NCBI GenBank assembly: GCA_965214475.1
Contig: OZ243953.1
Location: 3,100,001 to 3,164,000 of the forward strand
Direction: 5' to 3'
Source: SIRX01 sp965214475
Lineage (GTDB): Bacteria > Actinomycetota > Rubrobacteria > Rubrobacterales > Rubrobacteraceae
Length of the DNA: 64,000 nt
Shown here: in pieces, positions 18,080 through 25,598 of the stretch
Layout: every line of letters begins with the position of its first letter
Position numbering within the stretch: position 1 is the stretch's first letter
Notes under the pieces: generated by a model
Seen by the model: the letters and a program-made list of their open reading frames with translations, nothing else
Database searches by the model: none
What the model was told of the DNA's origin: nothing
Translations under genes and position numbers: made by a program

Positions 18080-18085
18080 TGTATA
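18080..18085 (-). promoter_or_regulatory. -10 element of arsR, apparently leaderless
   Basis: TATACA on the minus strand ends eight bases before GTG 18071, so transcription should begin at or within a base or two of that start codon. A weak -35 (GCGACA) is 18 nt upstream. Confidence 0.5.
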
Positions 18086-18158
18086 TTGGCGCGTCTCGCC
18101 GGGTGTCGCAACCCGGCGTCACCCGGACGGTCGGCGACTAACGGCTCCGGTGCTATTG

Positions 18159-19265
18159 TTAGGGGCGTTCGTCCAAAGTTACGTTCAGGGTCTCTTCGCT
18201 GCCGTTGCGATGCACGACGCTGATCTGGGCGGTGTCCCCCGGCTGGTAGTCGCGCAGGGCGGCGAGCAGGTCGCCGGAGTCTTCTACTTGAGTGTCGTCT
18301 ATCGCGGTAATGATGTCTTCCGTGCGAATTCCGGCGGCGTCTGCGGCGCTTCCGGGTTCGACCACCGTCGCTATCACTCCGGAGTCTACCGGCAGGTCGA
18401 ACTGCTCTGCGGCCTGCGGGCTCAGGCCCGTGAGTTCGACACCCAGGTAGGCGGTGGAGACTTCGCCGGTCTCGATGAGCTGATCGGCGACCGAGGCGGC
18501 CGTATGGGCCGGGATCGCAAAGCCCAGGCCCGCGACGGGCTGGCCGGATTGGGTTTGGGGGAGGTACGCCACGTTGATGCCCATCACCTCGGCGCTGCGG
18601 TTTACCAGGGCGCCACCGGAGTTGCCGGGAGAGATGGCGGCGTCCGTCTGGATCAGGTCTACCAGCGAGGGGATCTGCTGTCCGCTACCGGCGACTTGTG
18701 GTGAAATTTCCCGGTTCAGGCCGCTAACTACACCGGCCGTCACGGTAGACTCGAACCCGGAGGGACTACCGATGGCGACCGCGAGTTGCCCTACCGTGGG
18801 TGCTTGGTCCGTCTGAAAGCTGGCGGCTGGTAGATCATTCCGGTCAGCCTGAACTACGGCGATATCTGTGCGGGAGTCACCCCCGATCACCTCTCCCTGC
18901 ACGGTAGTTCCGTCTGCCAGGGCGATATTTACCTGTTCGGCCCCCTGGACTACGTGGTTGTTGGTGATGATGTATCCATCCTGGCGGTAGATAACACCGC
19001 TGCCCAGCCCGCCCTGCTGATCTTGCTCCCCAAACGGTGTGGTCTGGATGTTGCTGACGTTTACCTGTACCACGCTAGGCTCTACTCGTGAGGCGACCTC
19101 GGCGACTGCCTCGCCTTCTGGTATTCCCTGGGCAGCTTGCGGCGGCGACTGGGCCACGTTGTCCTCTTTAGGACCTGGGGCTTGATCCTCTGAACACCCC
19201 GCCACCAATGAAAGGGCCACAACAAGGCTCGAAAAAACCAGCAAAAATTTAGACTTGAAACTCAA
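18159..19265 (-). CDS. HtrA/DegP-like serine protease (S1C) lipoprotein
   Basis: Envelope quality-control protease. The 368-aa protein starts at TTG 19265 (GGAGG ten bases upstream; upstream codons have no site). An N-terminal signal ends in lipobox LVAGC, so it is lipid-anchored. Trypsin-like domain with catalytic His (TNNHVV), Asp (SRTDIAVV) and Ser (PGNSGGAL), then one PDZ domain (about 275-365: AYLGVELTG, DSGVIATVVEPGSAAD, GIRTEDIITAIDD). One PDZ is typical of Gram-positive HtrA. A GAAACT hexamer at 19343-19338 followed by CGTATA after 15 nt loosely resembles an ECF-sigma promoter, which would suit an envelope-stress gene but is weak. Confidence 0.94.
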   Translation of the reverse strand: MSFKSKFLLVFSSLVVALSLVAGCSEDQAPGPKEDNVAQSPPQAAQGIPEGEAVAEVASRVEPSVVQVNVSNIQTTPFGEQDQQGGLGSGVIYRQDGYIITNNHVVQGAEQVNIALADGTTVQGEVIGGDSRTDIAVVQADRNDLPAASFQTDQAPTVGQLAVAIGSPSGFESTVTAGVVSGLNREISPQVAGSGQQIPSLVDLIQTDAAISPGNSGGALVNRSAEVMGINVAYLPQTQSGQPVAGLGFAIPAHTAASVADQLIETGEVSTAYLGVELTGLSPQAAEQFDLPVDSGVIATVVEPGSAADAAGIRTEDIITAIDDTQVEDSGDLLAALRDYQPGDTAQISVVHRNGSEETLNVTLDERP

Positions 19266-19430
19266 CGGATCAAAACCTCCGGTCAAACACCACAGCAGCC
19301 TGTACACTACCAAATGTATACGAAAACGGACCGCCACAGTTTCACCGTCCCAAAGAACCGGCCCACGTCGTTACGGATGCTTAAACAACCTGTCTCTGTC
19401 TCGCGCCCAGGAAACCCGAAAAACTACCGA

Positions 19431-20309
19431 CTACCCGGTTCGAACATCAGCGGCCGGCTTCTTACCGGGCTTTGGGACAGGTAGTCTATGCTTCAGTTCG
19501 CTTGCAAAGCCTCCGGGATCATCGACCGCCAGATGCACGGTGTCCACCGGATCCATAAGACGTAAGAAGCTGTGCAGGGCACGAGGGGAGTGGAGTTTGA
19601 TCTCTACGTCCGTGTTTCCGCCGATAGCCAGGTACGCTTTGTCCCCGGCCTTCTGAAGTCCGTCACCCCATTCCGGCGCTTTTTGCCGGGCTCGCTCCAC
19701 GCCGAGTATCTCCGTGTAGGGAACAAATCCTTCGGCGAAAATGCCGTGGTAGAGTCGCACCCCCTTTTCCTCAAAGCGATGAGGGAGCACGATACGCGAG
19801 GCGTAGAAACCCAGGATCCAGAACACAGCATAAACTTCGAGAACCAGAACCAGAATTCGTAACCAGAGCAGGGGCAAAAACGCCTGTAATAGAACCTCGA
19901 TCACCAAGACCTCGACGGGACTAACGAGCACTACCAACAGCACGAACATATCCATTGTAGAGTGCCTGTGGTAAGAAAACTCTCCTTCCCCGAGTTTGGT
20001 TTGGCGGAAAGCCCATCTGATGAGGCAGTAGAAAAGCCGCATCTCTGAGACGATAAGCCGTGCCGCCAACCGCGGAAGCAGCACAGCAATGCCGCCCTCA
20101 AGCGCCCTCCAACCATCGAAACTCGCCGCCCGGTTCCGCCGGTACTCGCGGACTGCAGACAACATCTGAGTACCGCCTACGACCAGTAGCAAAGCCTCCA
20201 CCGCCACCACGATCAGGATCACGTCTCTGAAGTCCAGCAATTCCAGCCATACGAGCGCCACCTCGGCCAGGATGAGCACCGGTAGAAGCCACTTGAGCGG
20301 GCGCTTCAA
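19431..20309 (-). CDS. hypothetical membrane protein with PH-like C-terminal domain
   Basis: A 292-aa protein, family not recognised with confidence. It has two N-terminal helices, a cytoplasmic loop (about residues 50-120), two or three further helices (FVLLVVLVSPVEVLVIEVLL region), then a soluble C-terminal part RFEEKGVRLYHGIFAEGFVP followed by YTEILGVE that resembles bacterial PH-like domains. The start TTG overlaps the stop of the MerR-family gene, so it is translated from the same mRNA and may be controlled by that regulator. No catalytic motif seen. Confidence 0.7.
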   Translation of the reverse strand: MKRPLKWLLPVLILAEVALVWLELLDFRDVILIVVAVEALLLVVGGTQMLSAVREYRRNRAASFDGWRALEGGIAVLLPRLAARLIVSEMRLFYCLIRWAFRQTKLGEGEFSYHRHSTMDMFVLLVVLVSPVEVLVIEVLLQAFLPLLWLRILVLVLEVYAVFWILGFYASRIVLPHRFEEKGVRLYHGIFAEGFVPYTEILGVERARQKAPEWGDGLQKAGDKAYLAIGGNTDVEIKLHSPRALHSFLRLMDPVDTVHLAVDDPGGFASELKHRLPVPKPGKKPAADVRTG

Positions 20310-21118
20310 GGTCCGCTCTTCTCTTCAAAGTGTTTTTGAACCAGCTCCATTGACCGCCGCTGGCCGGGGGAGAGATTGGAATTCAGGATCTCCGCAAACA
20401 CTTCGCCTACCGACCCTGACATCAACGGCCAGCCTTCCAGGGTATCGTAGGGAAAAGGAGTCTGTTCCAGGTGCCGGACGAAGTCCTCTGCCAGCCGTTC
20501 GACCTCGGGGGAGTCTTCCGGCACGTCGGCGAGCGTGACCAGCCGCTCTTCGAGTGAAAGCATCTTTTGGAACTCTTCGGGACGCTCGGCGTAGTAGAGG
20601 ACAATGAACTCCTGCATTTCCTCGTACCCCTCCGGCCACTCGAAGGCGTCGAGGGTGCTCCACATTTTTCTCTCCTGCTCCCAGAGTTCCGGGCTGATCT
20701 CCGGCAGGTGTTCCCCGAGATGCTCTTCGGCTAGTTTTATGGCATAGGGTTTGTCCGGAGACTCGATAGAAACTTCCTGCTCCTCTTGGGCAAGCAAATC
20801 TTCCAACCGGCGCCGGCGCTCTTCCAGATTCTCTATATCTGCCGAAACCTGCGCGAGCAGCGCCGCAAGGGCTTCTCTCAACGAATGCTCGTCGCCGGTT
20901 TCGCCGAGAACAGTGTTTATCTGCTTCAGCGAGAGTCCGAAGGAGCGCAGTCGGCGGATACTTTGGAGCCGCAGGAGATCTTCTGCCCTGTAGAGTCGGT
21001 AACCGGCCTCCGAGCGTTCCGGCTCGGCGAGTAGTCCGACCTTGTGGTAGTGACGCACCGTCTTCGTCGTAACCCCAGTGAGCTTCGCAACCTGCCCAAT
21101 AGTGAGCCGATCTTTCAT
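20306..21118 (-). CDS. MerR-family transcriptional regulator
   Basis: A 270-aa regulator. The N-terminal MerR winged helix is complete (LTIGQVAKLTGVTTKTVRHYHKVGLL; YRLYRAEDLLRLQSI), followed by the long dimerisation coiled coil (about residues 75-120) and a helical C-terminal effector domain of about 140 residues resembling TipA-type ligand domains. No Cys cluster, so metal sensing is unlikely. It overlaps the downstream membrane-protein gene by four bases. Its own promoter has the 19-bp spacer that MerR proteins act on and starts essentially at the ATG, so self-control and a leaderless mRNA are likely. Confidence 0.9.
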   Translation of the reverse strand: MKDRLTIGQVAKLTGVTTKTVRHYHKVGLLAEPERSEAGYRLYRAEDLLRLQSIRRLRSFGLSLKQINTVLGETGDEHSLREALAALLAQVSADIENLEERRRRLEDLLAQEEQEVSIESPDKPYAIKLAEEHLGEHLPEISPELWEQERKMWSTLDAFEWPEGYEEMQEFIVLYYAERPEEFQKMLSLEERLVTLADVPEDSPEVERLAEDFVRHLEQTPFPYDTLEGWPLMSGSVGEVFAEILNSNLSPGQRRSMELVQKHFEEKSGP

Positions 21119-21124
21119 GCTCTG

Positions 21125-21155
21125 AGTGTAAACTTTGCCCCTGGGTCAAGGTCAA
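21125..21155 (-). promoter_or_regulatory. MerR-type promoter (19-bp spacer), leaderless
   Basis: Minus strand: TTGACC (21155-21150), 19-nt spacer, TACACT (21130-21125); the ATG at 21118 comes after only six bases. A second TTGACC is directly adjacent (21149-21144), and the spacer contains a dyad CTTGACCC / GGGGCAAAG. The overlong spacer and dyad are the hallmarks of promoters that MerR proteins untwist. Confidence 0.7.
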
Positions 21156-21200
21156 GTGGAACTCAGGGACGGCTCAGGGGCAGCGGGCAACCCCAACCTG

Positions 21201-21206
21201 TATACT
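21201..21206 (+). promoter_or_regulatory. -10 element of the lnt-like gene
   Basis: TATACT stands 12 nt before ATG 21219, and there is no Shine-Dalgarno site between them, so the leader is about six nucleotides or less. The -35 region is not obvious. Confidence 0.45.
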
Positions 21207-21218
21207 CATTACTACATA

Positions 21219-22745
21219 ATGAGTACTAAGTCCACCACAAGCTTAGACGGTCGGGCGTTGTTGACGCTCGCGTTCGGTTTCACTTTTCTCATTCTGTCGA
21301 ACGGGCGGTTCTCCGTGCCGGTGGCCGCCTGGATCGTCCCCGTCTTCCTACTCTACTTCTTCCGCCGGGCGCCCGTATGGCAGGGAGCGCTCCTCCTCTA
21401 TGTCGCCTTGCTCGTATCCTTTATCGTGGCTTTTTTCGGGTGGATCCCCGTCCCGGGCGTTGCTTTCATCGGCATGGCGTCCGGGATCGTCCTTTTGTAG
21501 ATCCTCCCGTACGTTGTGGATCGTCTTGCGTACCGGCGTCTGCCGCGCGGAATAGCGACGCTTGTCTTGCCAACCGGTGTGGTGGCAGTCAACTTCGCCA
21601 TGTCGTTGGTGTCACCTTACGGCACATGGGGCGACATCGCATACTCGCAGGTAGTCAACCTACCGCTGCTTCAGGTTCTTTCAGTGGTAGGACTGCACGG
21701 CGTTACTTTCCTCATCTACTGGTCCGCAGCAGTAGTGGCCGACGTCTTAGAGCGGGGGTTCTCGTGGAGGATCGTGCTCTACCCCGCCACCGTTCTGGTC
21801 GTTGTCCTAGTATTGGGCGGTCTCCGCGTAGGCCTGAGCAACGACTCCGTCCCGACTGTGCGCACCGCCTCGGTCGTCGTGGATCAGGGCGATCTGTACG
21901 GGGCCGTTGATCGCCTTGACTTCGACCTCACCAACCCTTCCGCGACGCCTCCCGAAGTTGCACAAATCCTCGAACGTCACCACGAAGAACTCTTCACCCT
22001 CACCGAGCGAGAAGCAAGTGCTGGGGCCGCCCTCGTCGCGTGGTCTGAGGCCAATGCCATCGTGCGGCAACCAGAGGAGGCCGGGTTGGTCGCTCGGGCC
22101 GCCGAGATCGCCGAGCGGCACGGAACCTACATCGTGATGGGCGTGGCAGTGTATAGGCCGGGAGACACTCTCGCGACGAACAAACTGGTTACGGTCGGCC
22201 CCGATGGCGAAGTGACCGCAGAGTACGTAAAAGCGAAGATCTTACCAGGGGATGAGAACGTGCGCGGCGACGGCGAGGTCGTCATGCTCGACACCCCGTT
22301 CGGGCGGGTCGCCCAGTTTATTTGCTTCGATCTCGACTTTCCTCGCTTTGCCCGTGAGGCCAGCCGAGCTGGGGCCGACATAATGGTCGTTCCATCGAAC
22401 GACTGGCGCGAGATCGCTTCGTACCATAGCTGGATGGCGGCGTCACGCGGCGTCGAGAACGGGACCTCAATCGTACGCCCCGCCCGGAACGGCCGCTCTT
22501 TAGCCACCGACCCGTATGGGCGCGTGTTGTCCACGGCTGATCAACTCACGACTTCGCCGCACGTGATGGTAAGCAACGTCCCCACCAGCGGGGTCACGAC
22601 GGCCTACGGCACGTTCGGAGATGCATTCGCGTGGGTTTGCACACTCGCCTTCATCATATTAACGGCGGTGACCATCATGCAACGGCGAAACACTCCTACG
22701 ACTCTTCGTTCGGCGACGCACGAAACCGATAACACGCGTTCCTGA
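21219..22745 (+). pseudogene. lnt: apolipoprotein N-acyltransferase-like gene interrupted by an in-frame TAG
   Basis: Lnt transfers a third acyl chain to lipoproteins. N-terminal helices start at ATG 21219 (MSTKSTTSLDG); after codon 93 the frame hits TAG at 21498-21500 and then continues without shift (ILPYVVDRLAYRRLP) through further helices to a nitrilase-fold domain. The catalytic Glu (VAWSEAN), Lys (YVKAKILPGDE) and Cys (QFICFDLDFPR) are all present and a last helix follows, 508 codons in all. So the only lesion is one stop codon. Possibilities: recent nonsense mutation, readthrough, restart downstream, or sequencing error. A restart would drop the first helices. Confidence 0.85.
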
Positions 22746-22829
22746 GAAGGGCTATCGTGGATCCGGAGGATGAGGCGCTTGCTCTGGTATCCTTCTTTGC
22801 CGTTACCCTGGCACAAAGTCAAGCAACAG

Positions 22830-23848
22830 TCAGTTGGCTTCGGATACGCCGCTTTCGAGCAGTTCGAGTTTAGGTAGTCCTCCGGTGAAGTCTGCGGTGG
22901 CGCGCCCGCCGATGGGAAGGGTGAACATCGGATCTGTGTGGCCGAAGTCGAAGTCGAACGCCACCGGAAGGTCGTAGCTTGCGGTAGCGGTTTCGAGTAA
23001 GTCCTTGGTAGCGTCTTCGTTTGTGACGCCGGAATCGTGTGGAACCGGCCCACCACGAAGGCCGACGCTTTCTCCAACGCCCCTATAAGGCGGAGTTGGG
23101 TGAGCTGGCGGTCGGCCCAGGGTAGGGTTTCTTCATCGGAGACTTCTATGCAGAGGATCGCGTCTTCTAGGTCCGGGAAATAGGGAGTTCCCACCAGGGC
23201 TAGCAGGGTTCCCAGGTGGCCGGCCACTATATGGCCTTCGGACCGTCCGGCTTTCAGAACTTTCGGGCCATCGTGGGGCTCCTCTTGGCGAGGGCGGGTG
23301 TCGTCGTGGTCCCATTCGAGGTACTCGTGTATCCGCGCGCCAGACGGACGCAATTCGCCGGGCGGGTCGGAATTCATAAGGGTTTTGCGAAACCAGTGTT
23401 CCGTGTAGGAATGCGGTCCGCCTTGTTCCCCGAATTGCATCATTACGCTCGGGCCGAGGAAGGTTACGAGGCCGGTCAGGGGGTGGATGCCGAGCAGGAG
23501 GAAGGTCGGGTCGCTGTAACCGACGAGGATCTTGGGGTTTCGTCGGATCAGGTCGTAGTCCAGTCGGTCGAGGAGCCCGTTGGAGTTTTAGCCGCCGATG
23601 GAGCAGATAATGGCCCGGACGCTCTCGTCAGCGAACATGCCGTGCAGGTCCGCGACGCGCTGATCTATAGTCCCCGCCGTATGACCGTGGATAGCACGGG
23701 CGTTTTCCCCTACGATGACTCGGAAGCCCATTTCCTTTAGGGAGGAAATACCCCGCTCGAATCTTTCGGGCCGGAGTGCCGGAACCGGAGAGGCGGGGGA
23801 GATGATGCCTATAGCATCACTTTCCCTGAGGAGTTGAGGTGTGATCAT
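22830..23848 (-). pseudogene. LD-carboxypeptidase (peptidase S66) with in-frame stop and frameshift
   Basis: S66 enzymes trim murein tetrapeptides. From ATG 23848 the protein reads MITPQLLRESDAIGIISPAS to CSIGG, then TAA (23590-23588) where the family has Tyr (GGYNS), and continues in frame through the nucleophile motif LVGYSDPT and the LCIEVSDEE Glu region. Around 23034-23040 the frame shifts; the other frame restores DLPVAFDFDFGHTDP (catalytic His) and the C-terminal LPKLELLESGVSEAN. Two independent lesions and catalytic residues still recognisable indicate a recent pseudogene. It sits five bases after a 92-aa gene, at the end of the long deo/BchNB-like run. Confidence 0.88.
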
Positions 23849-23852
23849 GGCT

Positions 23853-24131
23853 TTATGAAGCTGCTTTGCGGAGTCTTTCCTTGACCTTTCGTTCCTCTTC
23901 TTTGAGGTGTAGAAAAACGTCTTGTGCGAAGCGGACGGCATGTTCTTCAGGCAAATTTATGCGGCGGTTGTTTAGCACGGAGTCTAGTTCTTTGACTGCC
24001 GCGTCGGCCATTCCGACCATCATTTCGGCCTGCCGTAGGATCTCCTCGCGCTCTTCCGGGGAGAGCTCATCGCCCGCCTGAAGTTTACGGCGGTGTTCTT
24101 CCAAGTATTGAATGAAGTCTCGGATACCCAT
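23853..24131 (-). CDS. hypothetical 92-aa helical protein
   Basis: Not recognised. It is highly charged and predicted helical throughout: IRDFIQYLEEHRRKL, then a Pro-Glu turn (DELSPEEREEILRQ), and a C-terminal helix rich in Glu/Lys (LHLKEEERKVKERLRK). No Cys, no membrane segment. It lies 26 nt downstream of the BchB-like gene and just ahead of the S66 pseudogene, so it is probably co-transcribed with the BchN/BchB-like pair; a link to either is unproven. Confidence 0.65.
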   Translation of the reverse strand: MGIRDFIQYLEEHRRKLQAGDELSPEEREEILRQAEMMVGMADAAVKELDSVLNNRRINLPEEHAVRFAQDVFLHLKEEERKVKERLRKAAS

Positions 24132-24157
24132 GAGCGAAATTATATAGGTTTGGTGTC

Positions 24158-25591
24158 CTAGTTCCGCGAGCGCTCGAAGACTTCGCGGGTGATCTCCTGC
24201 GCTCCAGATTCCTTGGCGTGGTCTTCGGCGAGCCGTCGAGCCCGGCCTCGGAGGAACGCCGGGACTTCTTCGAGTTCTTCCAGCGCCTCCTCACTCCACG
24301 GCCGGCTGCGGGGTGGCGCTTTGGGCTTCTGAGCCGAGTGGTTTAAGGGACCTTTCAAGGCATCGGCCAGAAAGCTCGACCCCGAGTATCCCATCAGTGG
24401 GCTTTCCACAAAGGGTTTTGTAACTGCGGGTGGGCAGAGCGGCAGGAATGGCACGTCCAGAGCTTTGGCAACCTCTTCTTCGAGGTATGTACCGATCAGG
24501 AGGTCCGGCTCGCTTTCCTCCACGCGGGCGGCGACCCCGGTCGGGTCATCGGTAAAGAATGCGTCGTCGGTGAAGCTGTTGGCGTTGAAGAGGAAGTCGC
24601 GCTCCAGATGCTCCAGATAGGTCCCCGCCCACGCAACCTCGATGCCCACCTCGCGGGCCAACGCATATCCCAGTCCCAATGTGTAAGTCAGGTCCCCGAA
24701 GATGGCGGCCCGTCGCCCTCGAAGGCTCTCCGGCGTTATGAGCCGCGCGAACCAGGGGAGCTTCGAAGTCTGGCCCAGCTCGCCCCAGATAACGCGTTGC
24801 ACCCGGCCCGCGTCCAGCCCACACAAGTCTCCAACGGCCCGCAGCACGGCCCCGGTCCCGGCGGCCCCGATCATGGGCGTGGTGACGCGGGGCATCTCGA
24901 ACTCGTCCTGCAAATACAGCGTCGCCGATTCTCCGGCCTCCCGGTAGAGGACCAGGTTGGCCCAGGCCCGTGAGATACGGGAGAGTTCGCGGACGCTGCC
25001 GCCGAGCGGTATGCGCGCGTTGATACCGACCCCCAGCAGTCCCAGCAGGCGCTCGGCCTCTTCATACTCGGCGGCGGCCCGCGGGTTGAGGGCCGGTGGC
25101 CCGAACAGGTTGACCGAAGGTTCCTGGCTCTTCTCTAGCGGCTTTGCGTGGGCCCGGACGATCTCCGCCACGGTAAGGTCCATGGCGGCAAACTCCCCGG
25201 CCCCGGGTGAAGCTTCGCCGGAAACCAGGTTTACAGGCCATCCCGTCTCTGGGTTCTCCGGGGGTGAGGAGTCCGGCAGTTCGTCACCCGCGAGCAACGC
25301 GGCGTCTGAGCGGACGATCACCATAGTCTCGGTATTGGGATAGCGGGTGACAACTTGAGAGACGTCCCGGTCGAGATCTCCCGGCTCGTGGGACCCTTCT
25401 CGATCCTCCACAAAGGGGCTAAGCGTGACAGGCGGCATATCGCCGCCGCGATCCAGCATCGTAAAGAAAGCCTGGAAATATGTCTCGCTCGGGAGTGCTC
25501 GCAACACGGAGCGTAGTCTTCGGGTCCCGGAGGCCGCCCGCAGCGCGCCGTGGCTGCCGGGACCTTCGTAGAGGTTTCGTCGGAGCTTCAA
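24158..25591 (-). CDS. BchB-like protein (protochlorophyllide reductase subunit B homologue) with altered ligand and active-site residues
   Basis: A 477-aa homologue of the B subunit of dark-operative protochlorophyllide reductase. The N-terminus keeps the family pattern LYEGPGSHGALR and ETYFQAFFTML, the middle has NLFGPPALNP and LGVGINARIPLGGS, then GRRAAIFGDLTY, and the C-terminus is a PCP_red domain (PWSEEALEELEEVPAFLRGR). Position 36, the Asp that completes the NB [4Fe-4S] cluster in characterised enzymes, is Glu36. The Asp proposed as proton donor (about 274 in BchB) aligns with ITPES, i.e. is lost. Start TTG 25591 with GAGG upstream, seven bases after the BchN-like stop. Function probably not protochlorophyllide reduction. 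Confidence 0.85.
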   Translation of the reverse strand: MKLRRNLYEGPGSHGALRAASGTRRLRSVLRALPSETYFQAFFTMLDRGGDMPPVTLSPFVEDREGSHEPGDLDRDVSQVVTRYPNTETMVIVRSDAALLAGDELPDSSPPENPETGWPVNLVSGEASPGAGEFAAMDLTVAEIVRAHAKPLEKSQEPSVNLFGPPALNPRAAAEYEEAERLLGLLGVGINARIPLGGSVRELSRISRAWANLVLYREAGESATLYLQDEFEMPRVTTPMIGAAGTGAVLRAVGDLCGLDAGRVQRVIWGELGQTSKLPWFARLITPESLRGRRAAIFGDLTYTLGLGYALAREVGIEVAWAGTYLEHLERDFLFNANSFTDDAFFTDDPTGVAARVEESEPDLLIGTYLEEEVAKALDVPFLPLCPPAVTKPFVESPLMGYSGSSFLADALKGPLNHSAQKPKAPPRSRPWSEEALEELEEVPAFLRGRARRLAEDHAKESGAQEITREVFERSRN

Positions 25592-25598
25592 ATGCGCC

